The notes beneath the pieces were generated by a model. It saw nothing but the letters and a program-made list of their open reading frames with translations, did no database searches and was not told the DNA's origin. Made by a program: the position numbers and the translations under genes. A stretch of 64,000 bases of DNA from Aphis gossypii (lineage: Eukaryota > Arthropoda > Insecta > Hemiptera > Aphididae), in NCBI RefSeq assembly GCF_020184175.1, contig NW_026082998.1, positions 1-64,000 on the forward strand, written 5' to 3'. Positions 44,745-55,379 of the stretch are shown piece by piece. How positions within the stretch are numbered: the first letter of the stretch is position 1; each line of letters starts with the position of its first letter.

Positions 44745-45011
44745 TGTTGATGTACACAGATATACAGAAGCTAAGGTAAATTATGAAATAAGATCGGATA
44801 TATGTAATAATATAATAATATGTATAATTGATACGAACAACTATAGTGTTATATGGCGTAATATAAAACAACGACTAATCGTCTTACAGGCTACTACATA
44901 GAACGAATATGCTATAGAAATATAGAATGTCTATTCAGCGTCTTCTGTACTACAGTGTGAATAATTTGCTTATAATCTACATAATACAGGGTGTGTTGTT
45001 TACATTCAACA
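44745..45011 (-). repeat. Copia 5' LTR
   Basis: Same ends as the 3' LTR. It has the TTA and T insertions noted for the whole element. Confidence 0.9.
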
Positions 45012-45287
45012 ATTTTATTTTAATTATTTTAATATAACATACCTAGTTTCCACGGTGGAGAGCTGATGACATGTGACAAAAGTACAACATGCAGTACTTT
45101 TGTCATCAACAAAATTTCAGAAATGACACAAAACTGAAACATGATCTGGCAGGTCAGATCAGTGTACGAACATGAATGATTTGTATGTATAATGAAAATT
45201 ACTAGTATGACATGTCACTTGTTAAATCACTCGTCACGTCACTTATCATATCACGAGTTACGTTACTTCGGTGGACGCTCGACCATA

Positions 45288-46760
45288 GGTACACACAAAT
45301 GCGCATGGATGTACTTGTTAATCGCTACATATATTTCGTTATAAACTAATGTAAACCTGTATTATAAACAGGTACAGATTTGTGTAAGAAAATTTTAGAA
45401 CTGCCAAACATTTTAATATTTTTGTACATGCAAATTAAATAAATTTGTCGCTCGCTACATTCGATTAACAACCACTATTTGTCTATTTACCAAACTATAT
45501 ATTGACTACACATTTAAATAACACTTTATCCATTACTTTATTAATTATAATTTATTAGTATTAATATAATAGATAATTTTTTTTTTATCTTCAGTATCTT
45601 AAGTTGTAGATTAGGTATTTTTAAAACAGCTCAAGTTTAATGTATAAAATGTTATCCTAAAGTGATATTATATTATGTTGTTAAGTTTTATCAAATTGAT
45701 AGTTGATCATTATTCATTAATAATAAACTGTTAACTTTTTTCACCTACCTATATTGATTTATTTTCCTAATACTAAAGTAATAATAAAATTATTTTACTA
45801 TTTGCCCATACAAGGAATTATCATATACATATTTTATATTATAAACAATAGCGTAGTCATGAACATGGCTAATAATCAAGAAAGCTAAAAAATATTATTA
45901 ATTCTACTATTTAGATGGGGCTACAATATTCAAGTTAGAAAAAATTGGGAAACTAATATGGTTTTTGGTGGGGAGGGGAAGTGCGACAGCATAACGTCTA
46001 TGACAATAAAGATATTATTATTATTATTATTATTAACAGACTGTCTGAGGTGGCAGTTAAAATATCAAATTCAATTTTCAAATTTTATAGAATTGTGGAA
46101 AATTTTAAAAACTGGCACTGGGACCCTTAAGTGTTAAATGAAGTTGCAGTAAACAATAAACATATTATTATAAGGTTATTGTAAATAGTACCTAAATACC
46201 GTAATATAAATGTATTCATAATGTGTACAGGCTCGGATTTTATAGCATTTTCTTATTTTTATTGGATATAGATAAAAATAGCAGAGTTAGCTATAAAATT
46301 GTTTTATGCATCAGATACTTCAAGTATATTTTATTTTTCTATTTTTTGTAAAGGTATTTAAAGGATTTTTAGTTTTTAGTGGTATTTTTTAAGTTGTGAT
46401 GGTGTAATTTTCGGCTAATTTACTATATACTTATCAATAAAACTTTTATTTCGTATTTTCAATTTTCATAATATTAATTTATATTATATGGTATGAAACT
46501 ACTTTTTATTTTTTATTATTTACAATTTTTATTAAAACTTTAAAACTTTATTTTTTTGTGTTTTTAGGGGCATATTTATAGCGCATATTTTAGTAAATTT
46601 TAGTGCTATAAAATCTGAGCCCTGGTCATGTATAATGTGTATAAGTGAATCCCGGACGAAAAGTCCATTTTAAAAAAAGTTGAACTAAAAGTCTGGATTC
46701 ATTTTTTTATTGTTGGACAAAAAGTACGAAAATATAATTAATACCTAATTGATTTCTATA
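45288..46760. other. Non-coding stretch
   Basis: AT-rich, no ORF of note. An ATT microsatellite lies at about 46010-46036. Confidence 0.6.
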
Positions 46761-47202
46761 TAGGGTGATTCTTTTATCAAACAACACTCATTATTTCCAA
46801 AAGTATTCATGTTTTTGAAAATATTTTTTTACATAGTTTCAAATGTTAAAAAAACAACATTTTTAAAAAAATATATATTTTTAAATATTTTTTATCCTTA
46901 TAATTTTTTGAGTTTTTACTTTTTTGAATGACAACATAAATTTTTAATTTCGTATTCCAAAGCAAAATAATTTTTTGAGTATTTCGATACATAAAAATCG
47001 AATTTAGGGTGAGTAGTTTATGAGTTATACTTACCTATTCAAAGTGTAGACAAGCGGAGTAGTGGACAAACATTTTGCGGGGTAACCCCGTACCACTCCA
47101 CTCTGCGCAGCTAAACTTTAAATACGTATAACTTGTAAACTACTCACCCTAAATTTGATTTTTATGTATCGAATTACTCAGAAAATTATTCTGCTTGTAA
47201 CC
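46761..47202. mobile_element. Foldback MITE, right arm truncated
   Basis: The left end AGGGTGATTCTTTTATCAAA is followed by AACAACACTCATTATTTCC. Near the centre, AGTAGTGGACAAACATTTTG leads to GGGGTAACCCCG. The right side mirrors the left (GGTGAGTAGTTTATGAGTTA against TAACTTGTAAACTACTCACC) but stops at TTATTCTGCTT (47202). The same element in the other half is at 63216-63569. Confidence 0.8.
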
Positions 47203-49117
47203 TGTGCCTAAAAAAAAAGAAAAATGTACAAACAAAATAATATTCGAATTCATTATCTAGATTTTGTCAACTTTCAAACTTTCTTATACTTCTTAAATAT
47301 TGATAGGTACAAAGATTTTAGTCATTAGTCAACTAAATTGAAATAAAAACTGTAGAATTAAAAGGTTATTTTAAACAAAAATGTAAGGCCATATTTTTAG
47401 ATGAGTGTTTTTAAATACCTAGGTAGGTTACCTACCAACACATTACGATAACTTTCAGTCTATTTCCAGGCCCTAAATTAATAAATATTATTTATTATAT
47501 TATTTCATATGGGCGATTAAATTATAATATATGTATATAATCCTTAATTGCGTAAATTCGATGAAAGTGTAAATTAATTATTTTTTTTTTTGAAAATTGG
47601 ACATAGGTTTAAACAATTTTTGATATAAGTAAATATAATATTCAAATTTCAAGAATATATAAATAATATAAAGGTATTTATTAATTACTAATTAATATTA
47701 ATAAAAGTATAAAAATATAAAAATATTGTTAAGTTTGATTATAAGGTCGTAACTTAATTGTAATAAATCGTACTGGAATATTATCTGGGTTAGGACCAAT
47801 GGGATAAGCTTTTAGTGTCATAGTGGTGTACCATGTACACCACCCAGTGGAGGGGTAATCGAGTCAAAGTCTATAGAAGGGCGTACGTTTAATAGTTAAA
47901 CGCCTTTACAGTTTTGACTTTAATATTGTTACCTGCACGATTGCACCATACGACTATACCTTACGACTGCACCTATTACGACTGCACCTTACGACTGCAC
48001 CTTGTCTCAATCTTCAGCAACGTTACAAAAGTATGTATTTAAACTTACCTATATAAGTAGTATAAGGCCCAGGGCTTGGAATTAATAGCATATGCATTTT
48101 TTTTTCATAAAACTCCAGGACATAGCTCATTGAATACAAAATCCGATTCATACATCCAAGAGTTCAAACATAAAATTTTTTTGCATTTTCTTATGATATT
48201 CGTAAATAATTACATTTTTGGTTTTTTTGTTATTGTATTAGTTTTTTAGCTTTTTTTATTAAGTTTTTTTTAACTATATGCATCTTTGAAATTTTTAGAA
48301 AATTTACGTATACGTATACGTATTTATCAATTTAATGTAAAAGACAACAGATATAAGGCGTGTTTTCGTAAATAAAAAATATAAAAATATATAAGTAGTA
48401 TGTTTTAGTCGGTTCTGTGACTCCCGCAAATCGTACGGATCCCATTAACAGCCCGGCCTTGCCCCCTCCCCACTATGCCGTGCCCGATCTTGCACCCTCC
48501 CCTCCATTCCAATACCAGCCCGGCCATGCCCACTCCCCTCCATTCCTATCCACTATATGCTAACCCCCCCCCCCCCCCCCCCCGAAAATTATAAGTAGTC
48601 GAATTCAATATACTCAATACGATTTAGTTAAAAATTTACTGATATTAAAATCATGTGCAGAATACATTCGTTTTGAAAACAGTGTATTAGTTAATTTTAG
48701 TTTATTGACAGTTAGTAGCCGATTAATAATGTAATATATAACATAAATAAGTAATTATTGATGAGGTCTCATTATCTTTTATAGATGTGAAAAATGAAAG
48801 TGTCATGTATACTTTCATATTTCATCTATAACATTTCAATACAGCTATTAACTCTACAACGATTTAAAAGTTATGGTAAACAAAACGATTAAGATTATCA
48901 CATATCTATGTTATACATTACATCCGCAGTATTAATATTATAAAAACTTGACATTCCTATAACACCTTGTTGTTATTAGTTCTATATTATTTCTCTTTCA
49001 ACTAAAAGTCATTAGAAAAAGGCTATTTATGTGTAGGACATCACTTTCCATTCCGACATATGGAAAATAAATATTTATCATACGTTTTATAACTATGTGG
49101 ATGCGGAAAATGTATCA
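47203..49117. other. Non-coding stretch with short tandem and C-rich repeats
   Basis: Copies of TACGACTGCACCT occur at about 47940-48005. A C-rich tract (48430-48590) has two AGCCCGGCC.TGCCC units and a run of nineteen C. No gene is seen. Confidence 0.6.
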
Positions 49118-49125
49118 TATATAAG
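49118..49125 (+). promoter_or_regulatory. Candidate TATA box for the C2H2-polymerase gene
   Basis: TATATAAG lies about 100 bp upstream of the ATG at 49226. The spacing allows a leader of about 75 bases. Confidence 0.35.
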
Positions 49126-49382
49126 AGACCCGATTTCACTCAAAGGAATCATACTGTTCTTCAAGCGCTTGAAAATAGTCTACAGTTTACTATTGTTCTC
49201 AGTTCACAGTCTTCATTACGTAAAAATGTTTAAGTGTGATGTTTGCGAAAATGTTTTCACTGTGAAGTCTAATATGTTGAGACATGAAAAATCTCACAAA
49301 CAAATTCAATCTTCATGTGGTGATTGCAATCAAATTTTTATTCGTCGGGATCATCTTGTAAATCACGTGCAGAAAAAACATG

Positions 49383-50213
49383 GTATGTATTTTATTAAGT
49401 ATTTATCTATATATAAAATTAGTGACTCATATTTACGAATATCGAATTTTCTATTTATTGAAAAATAATATAAACGAATAACCGATACTAGCTTAAATTA
49501 AAATAATAATAATTCATCGTTTTCCTAGTATCTATTTCATTACTAAAATGTTTATATTAATATTCATATAATTATTTAATAGCGCTCATTTCCATAAAAT
49601 TGTTATAGTAATATTACCTATATGAATATAAAATTGTTTAGCGCATGCAATTAAATATTAAGGAATAAACATAGACCTATTAACAAATGGACTGCGCTTT
49701 CCATATCAACGATGTATCGATAATTGTCGCCAATATAGTGTTAGGGCAATCATGGAGTAATTTACACTATTCGTTGATTAGTCCATGATATATAATTTTC
49801 TTATCATTGATTAAAAAATAAAATATAATAAAAAATATAATATAATATAATTTTAATTTAATTTTTACTTTTAGTGATGAGTAATGACTGATGGACAGTC
49901 GAGTGTATATTATTTTATTCTGAGTTTATTTTGAATTCTTAATATAATAATTTTAAATACATAAGTATAACTAATACAATAACTGAATTAATTAATATCA
50001 AATATAAACAAATAAGTAATAAAAAATTTAACATCTAGTTAAATTATTACACAATAGCATAATATTATGTACAATAGATACAGCTAATAAATTAAATTTT
50101 TACTGGTTCTTAAAGTGAATGATTTTAGTGAGAGATGATCGTATTCTTTGTTGTGGTTGACTTATAGTAAGGTTATAATGATGTAGTCATAGATAAGTAT
50201 AATATAATAGATA
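49383..50213. other. Non-coding intron sequence
   Basis: The first 0.8 kb of the large intron after the C2H2 exon. AT-rich, nothing recognised. Confidence 0.5.
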
Positions 50214-50289
50214 GGCAACTCCTATGTAATAAAAACGAACCGTATTCGAGCGCTCCCGGTGGTTGTACGACACTACTAAGGCAGCGTTA

Positions 50290-50360
50290 CCATCGATAGT
50301 TACTGTCATATCGATATTTTTATCTATCGATATCGATATTTTTACCTATCGATAGTTTTT
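50290..50360. repeat. Cluster of ATCGAT motifs
   Basis: ATCGATA-type sites occur about five times in 70 bp, including CTATCGATATCGATATTTTT and two CTATCGATA(G). They resemble the TATCGATA element bound by BED-finger proteins in flies. Confidence 0.6.
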
Positions 50361-50543
50361 TTTGTTAATTTGTTATTATTTATTAATTTATAATTTATAA
50401 TTTTATAAAAAATATAATATTACAATAGTAATAAATAAATATAATTCATTTACTAATAAGAGATTATTTTATTTATGTTATATCACATTATTATTATCAA
50501 TATACATAACTTAGTTATAAATTTATAATACATAAAATATAAT

Positions 50544-50639
50544 ACTTTAAATAACAATTAATAATAATATCACAGAGTAGATGAAATTTAAATAGATTTC
50601 ATCTATTCTGTGCTTTAAATAACAATTAAAAATAATATC
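50544..50639. repeat. 42-bp palindrome between 27-bp direct repeats
   Basis: CACAGAGTAGATGAAAT and its reverse complement (with one mismatch) surround a short centre at 50571-50612. On the left and right stand copies of CTTTAAATAACAATTAATAA (with one change), 50544-50570 and 50613-50639. Confidence 0.85.
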
Positions 50640-50860
50640 TTTGATTAGGTATACATAATAATATAATAATCAATGGTAAAGTTGGTAAAAAATAAATTTA
50701 CAATGCATATTATTCAGTACCTAATACAACATTATGTAATTATAATCATAAATATTAAACATAAAGTAGTATCAACTGCACACTTACTAATTGATTTGAA
50801 TAATATAAAAAAAAAACAAATACAAATTTTATTAAATAATAAAACAAAAAAAATAATAGA

Positions 50861-53800
50861 TTATACTTGGTTATACTTGCCACGAATAATTTTTTTTTTG
50901 GAGTGTTTAGTATACCATTCATCTGCAAGTTTCTTGATAGGATCAGTTTCTTCTTTATTAATTGAACGTTTGCCATGCAACACACGGTTCACATTAGTAC
51001 ACCAGTGGTTGATTAACAGCTTAATAATGGATTTGGCAATATTTATTGTAAACAATTCATCGTGGTTTGAGCAATGTAATATTGTTAAATCATAATTGGC
51101 CATGATTTCTTTGAGCAATATCATTCCTATTTCAGGAGAGTGACATTTAGATGGTAAAACACCACTTATATACACCATTATATTATGAATGAGTACACGA
51201 AACTCTGTTGCAGGGTACTTCAAAGACATAATTTTATTGGCTTTATATTCTCTGGCAGTTATCAATTCATGTTCTCGAGTCACCTGGTTAGAACAAATTT
51301 TTTTTAAACATTGATCGCAGTTCTTGAACATTTCTCGGTTTAACTTTTTGGCAATAAAACCAGCAATATATGTGTGGGTTAAATCGGTTAAGTGATTAGT
51401 TTGGCCATCTAGATTTCTTTGAATTTCAACAGGTAAATCAACAGCTATTTTCACTGGTGTAGGTGGTTTTTGGTTGCTCAAAAAAAAATTCTGGTAAGAG
51501 ACCAATGTATTTTCAGTGAAATCTTCGCAGTTGGCGCCTGGTGATTGAGACGAGATAAGATTATTTAGTAATAGAGTTTTGTATGCTGATATAAATGAGC
51601 TGGAAGAAGGATTTTCACAGCCAAGACTCCGTACAGCACCAAACAAATTTTCAATTGGGTCTTGGTTCAAATGTCTAGGAAGTATTGATTTAATACCCTT
51701 TTCTGAAAATAGTTTTGACAATGTTTGAAACCCTACGAACAAAACAAGTGTAAATGTATTAATATTAGATTGTGAGTTGCATTGTATTATAATAAACATA
51801 CCTTTTATTGTAATTATCCAATTTCTAACTGTGGGAACATTTACACGTTTGCCATTTGGTGTATAAAAGCACATTGAACTCAAAACTTTCAAGCTATCTG
51901 ACCATAATTGATGATGCACAGAATTTTTTGTCACGGCAGTGCGATAAATTTTTCCTTCAATAACTTTACTGAAGCAACCATTCATTGAATCAAACAATTT
52001 ATCAAAGAATAAAAATATTTCTGCCGTATCTATAGCACTGGGTTCAATTATACTTTTTGCTAAAGAAAAAAAATTATAATTATTTAAAATTTTAATATTA
52101 TACTAAAAATTAAAACTCACAAGCAAGGAAATTCATAATAGCTGATACTCTTTGACTAAAGACCTGAGTTGCGTAGCGTACTTTCATTTTGTATATTTTT
52201 TCAGGAACTACATGATTGTCAGTCAACCTGGGCAACATTTTGGCATCTGGTATAGAACTATCAACACTATATAGTTGTTGTAGATGTTCCCACTTGGCTA
52301 CTCGTTTAGTACCGTTCATTTCAAAATGTAGATTTTTGTTCAATAAATTATTTCGAGTACATTTTAGGAGATGAGGAACATCAAATATGTGAATAATTTT
52401 TATTCTTTCATCATTTTTCAATGGCACCTCATAAAACTCTTCTCTATAGTCTTGGTCAGCATGGTTTTGAAGATAGTATTTTCTGGTTTCATTATTCAAC
52501 AATCGTATAGCGCCTTCGTTGCTTTTCCCTTGGTCGCATATTGTTGCTACTACCCTAAGACCTGTTTCGTGTACTTTCTGTATAACCTTTAATAACAAAT
52601 GTAAAACATATTAAATACATCAAATTTGTATTACTTTATATTTAACTAACTTCTTTAAGCTGCCTCACTAATTCGTGCTGTTGAGTAGCACCCTGGCAAA
52701 ATGAAAAAGCCACTGGCTGTTTAAATTTCTTTTTAATTCCTCTAATCATAAAAACTATAGCATGATCTGCTAGTTCTTGACTTTTATAATTACCAGAGTT
52801 AACAAAACCATCTATTTCATCAGTCGATGCATTGTAATGAAGCCCGCTATTCAATGAGATTTCATCAAAAATTAGAGAACAATACCTAAAAAAAAAAAAA
52901 AAAAAATTATTATTATAATATATATTATATTACATTGTCTTTGAATACTTGCAACATACCGCTCCGTGGGTTTCAGTTTTTGAACATTCTCTTTTAGGAC
53001 ATGCATCACTACAGAGGAAACTCCCGGGCCAATATGTACACTACTAAGAATATTATTCAATGTTCGTTTGCTAGGTAATGTAAATATGATAGAAAGCAAT
53101 CTATAACATTTTGGACTCTTTTTATAGATTGAAAGACTTAACATCTTCTCTTCTAATGTAAATCTATGGCCCTTTTTTTTCTTTTGAGTTTCTCGAAGTT
53201 GCAGACGAGTAAACAGTGAGGCAGCAGGGGTAACTTTATCAGCCAGTTTTCTTTTTAAGTAAGTTTCGCTAAATTGTTCAGCTGCGCGTAACCGACTCTT
53301 AAATAGTTGTTTCTTACTATTCAAGCGACGTTGCTTTTTTAACAATTGATTTGTTACAGAATATAACATCTTACATTTGGGAGTAAGCTGTTTGCAATTT
53401 TTAAGACCAATGCTTGCTAATAATCCTATAAGAATAAGATGGTATTAATCAATACAAAGTGCCTAATATCTCAATAAGTGTTTGGTTATCTAATTGTTTA
53501 AATTTCTATTTATGCATGCAATTTACAAGTTATTTATTTTTATCAAAGCTGGGTACTAACTAGTTAGAAAGTTAAAGTTAAAAAGATATTTTCAAAAAGT
53601 ATCTTTGAGTTCTATATAATACCTTAATTTTTAAAATTATTATTTAATGATTTTTAATTAATTTTTTATAAATTGGTAACCATAAAAATAAATTACAAGG
53701 ATAAGTAAGTAATGCATTATAATATAGAAACCTAAAAAAACACAACATACATAATTATCAAAATAAAAATATTATTAACCTGGATTCTTCTTCACAACTG

Positions 53801-54941
53801 TATATTTTGGAGAATAGCAAGGTCGAGCAGTTTTAGTGACAGTTCTGGCATTATTAACAGCATTAGCATAAGGAACATTGCTACAACTAACTAAAGCATT
53901 GCTATCATCTATATAAAGCATTGTTAATACAGCAGTGCACTTAATATTAATAAATATTTTTTAACTATATATAAAAAAAAAATCAATTATATAATATAGG
54001 AATCATACCTATTAAATCATTGTTGATGAATGAAGTGTCTAATAGATGTATTCCAGATACACAGGAATCATCAAGTTGAGATTGGACAGATCGTTCACAA
54101 GAATCTCCTACAATTTCAGAGCCAGAAGACACATTTACCGTTGATGGTGGAGTGTAAATAGGCAGCTCGACATTTAAATCTTAAACAAATTTAAATAATT
54201 AATTTATTACTTACTACACACTATAAGTTAATAGTAATCGGTAAAAAAGTCTAAAGAATAAAATAACAAAAAAAAAAAAAAAGAAAATTTAAAAATACAT
54301 ATATCAATGTTTACAACAATGTATAGTTTTATATCAACAGATTAAATTTTGTTCACTCAAATAAAATCATGAAAGTATTAAAATGTCTACATAGGAAATT
54401 TCCAGTAATAAAGTTATTTTACTCTATATTATACATTTAAACTACAAGTTAAATTGTATTTGATATATAAAAATAAACTACATAAAGATGAAAAATGAAA
54501 GATATATTATTGCAACCACTCATTTATACCCCTTATATTAATACTATTGTCCAGGATTCGCAATAATATCAAAAACATTAGCTATTAGTACATACTTGTC
54601 AAATTGATTGAAGGGTAGGCATTAGCATTGAGCCTTTTTGTGCCAGGACTTGAGCAATCACTCGTAAAATGTTTCTCACAAATAAATTTTTTGTTATAGA
54701 CAGATTCTGGATCCAAGTTCTTCAAGCCTATTATATTCATCCACTGTAGCAACCTTTGCATGTCCGTTTTTGGATTCGGAAATCGGTGACAAATAACATC
54801 TAATACATAAACCAAATTACTAATTAATAGTAGGTACTAGGTACTAGAATTATAGAAGTACCTACTAGAAGTATATTATCGTTACATACCTTTTGATTTA
54901 CAATCATTCACAACACATTTAGATGAATTTTTGGGTGGCAT
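50861..54941 (-). CDS. THAP-domain P-element transposase, apparently intact
   Basis: Nine exons chain in phase with no stop: about 54890-54941, 54596-54799, 54009-54179, 53780-53908, 52960-53425, 52651-52885, 52121-52586, 51803-52059 and 50861-51733. The THAP finger starts CVVNDCKSK, continues with CHRFPNP and QWM, and ends CEKHF. A helical region follows, then the RNase H-like core: SLIFDEISL (Asp), TICDQGKSNEG (Asp), FDVPHLLKCTRNN and DPIENLFGAVRSLG (Glu). A C-terminal Cys pair CDQCLKKIC and a helical tail end at KIIRGKYNQV. The protein of about 950 residues is of the THAP9/P-element type. It cuts and pastes its own element. All splice sites are GT-AG, one with the weaker donor GTTAAT. The intact frame stands out in a field of dead elements. 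Confidence 0.85.
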
Positions 54942-55379
54942 AATTGAAGATTATAATATTATGTTAATATAAAAATAGTATACGTCCCGGTATACGTTAA
55001 AAAAACGTTAAGTAGTATAATATATACTTAAAAGGTACACTAAATCGTTAAATTACAAAATTTAAAATACCAGGTTACCTAGGTACCTTAAATAGGTAGT
55101 AAATACTAAAATACGACAATAATTTCACTTTTCACAATGCTGAAATTCAAATTTGGAATTACGGAATAACACTATGACAGACGACAGTATTGACAGTAAT
55201 GAGCCGGGAAAGTCAGTTATAACTTATAACTTTAAACTTATCTTATGGAGTATATGGACTAAACGCTGATTGGCCCACAACCATCAGCGCTAACGGTGGT
55301 TGTACGATAGAACTATACACGGTACAAAACGCTCCTATAGAGTTGCACCACCCTGGATGTAGTCTTATTTTAAAATAAC

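Larger units (their letters stand above)
40298..45011 (-). mobile_element. Full-length Ty1/copia retrotransposon
   Basis: LTRs at 40298-40560 (263 bp) and 44745-45011 (267 bp) start TGTTGATG and end ATTCAACA. They differ only by a TTA insertion and one extra T in the stretches compared. The 5-bp sequence ATTTT flanks both sides (40293-40297 and 45012-45016). The near-identity of the LTRs means a recent insertion. It landed inside the Harbinger element, on the promoter side of its MADF gene. Confidence 0.95.
37020..45284 (+). mobile_element. PIF/Harbinger element (interrupted by copia)
   Basis: The left end GGCCGAGCGTCCACCGAAGT and the reverse of the right end GGTCGAGCGTCCACCGAAGT differ at one base, and the match continues through AACGTAACTCGT. 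ATA flanks both sides (37017-37019, 45285-45287), a 3-bp duplication as Harbinger elements make. Inside are a HARBI1-like transposase (plus) and a MADF/BESS protein (minus). Without the copia insertion (40298-45011) the element is about 3.5 kb. Confidence 0.85.
50214..55360 (-). mobile_element. P-type DNA transposon (THAP transposase), ends tentative
   Basis: The transposase gene is at 50861-54941. The right flank, read in reverse from about 55362, is CCAGGGTGGTGCAACTCTAT. A weak partner, GGCAACTCCTATGTAATA, lies at 50214. GGTGGTTGTACGA occurs at both sides (50258 and 55293) in the same direction, so it is a subterminal direct repeat. The true terminal repeats and the 8-bp duplication were not fixed. 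Confidence 0.5.

Noticed and set aside
48550..48600. Run of C as a possible structured element
   Set aside because: A homopolymer alone; such runs are common and often assembly-sensitive.
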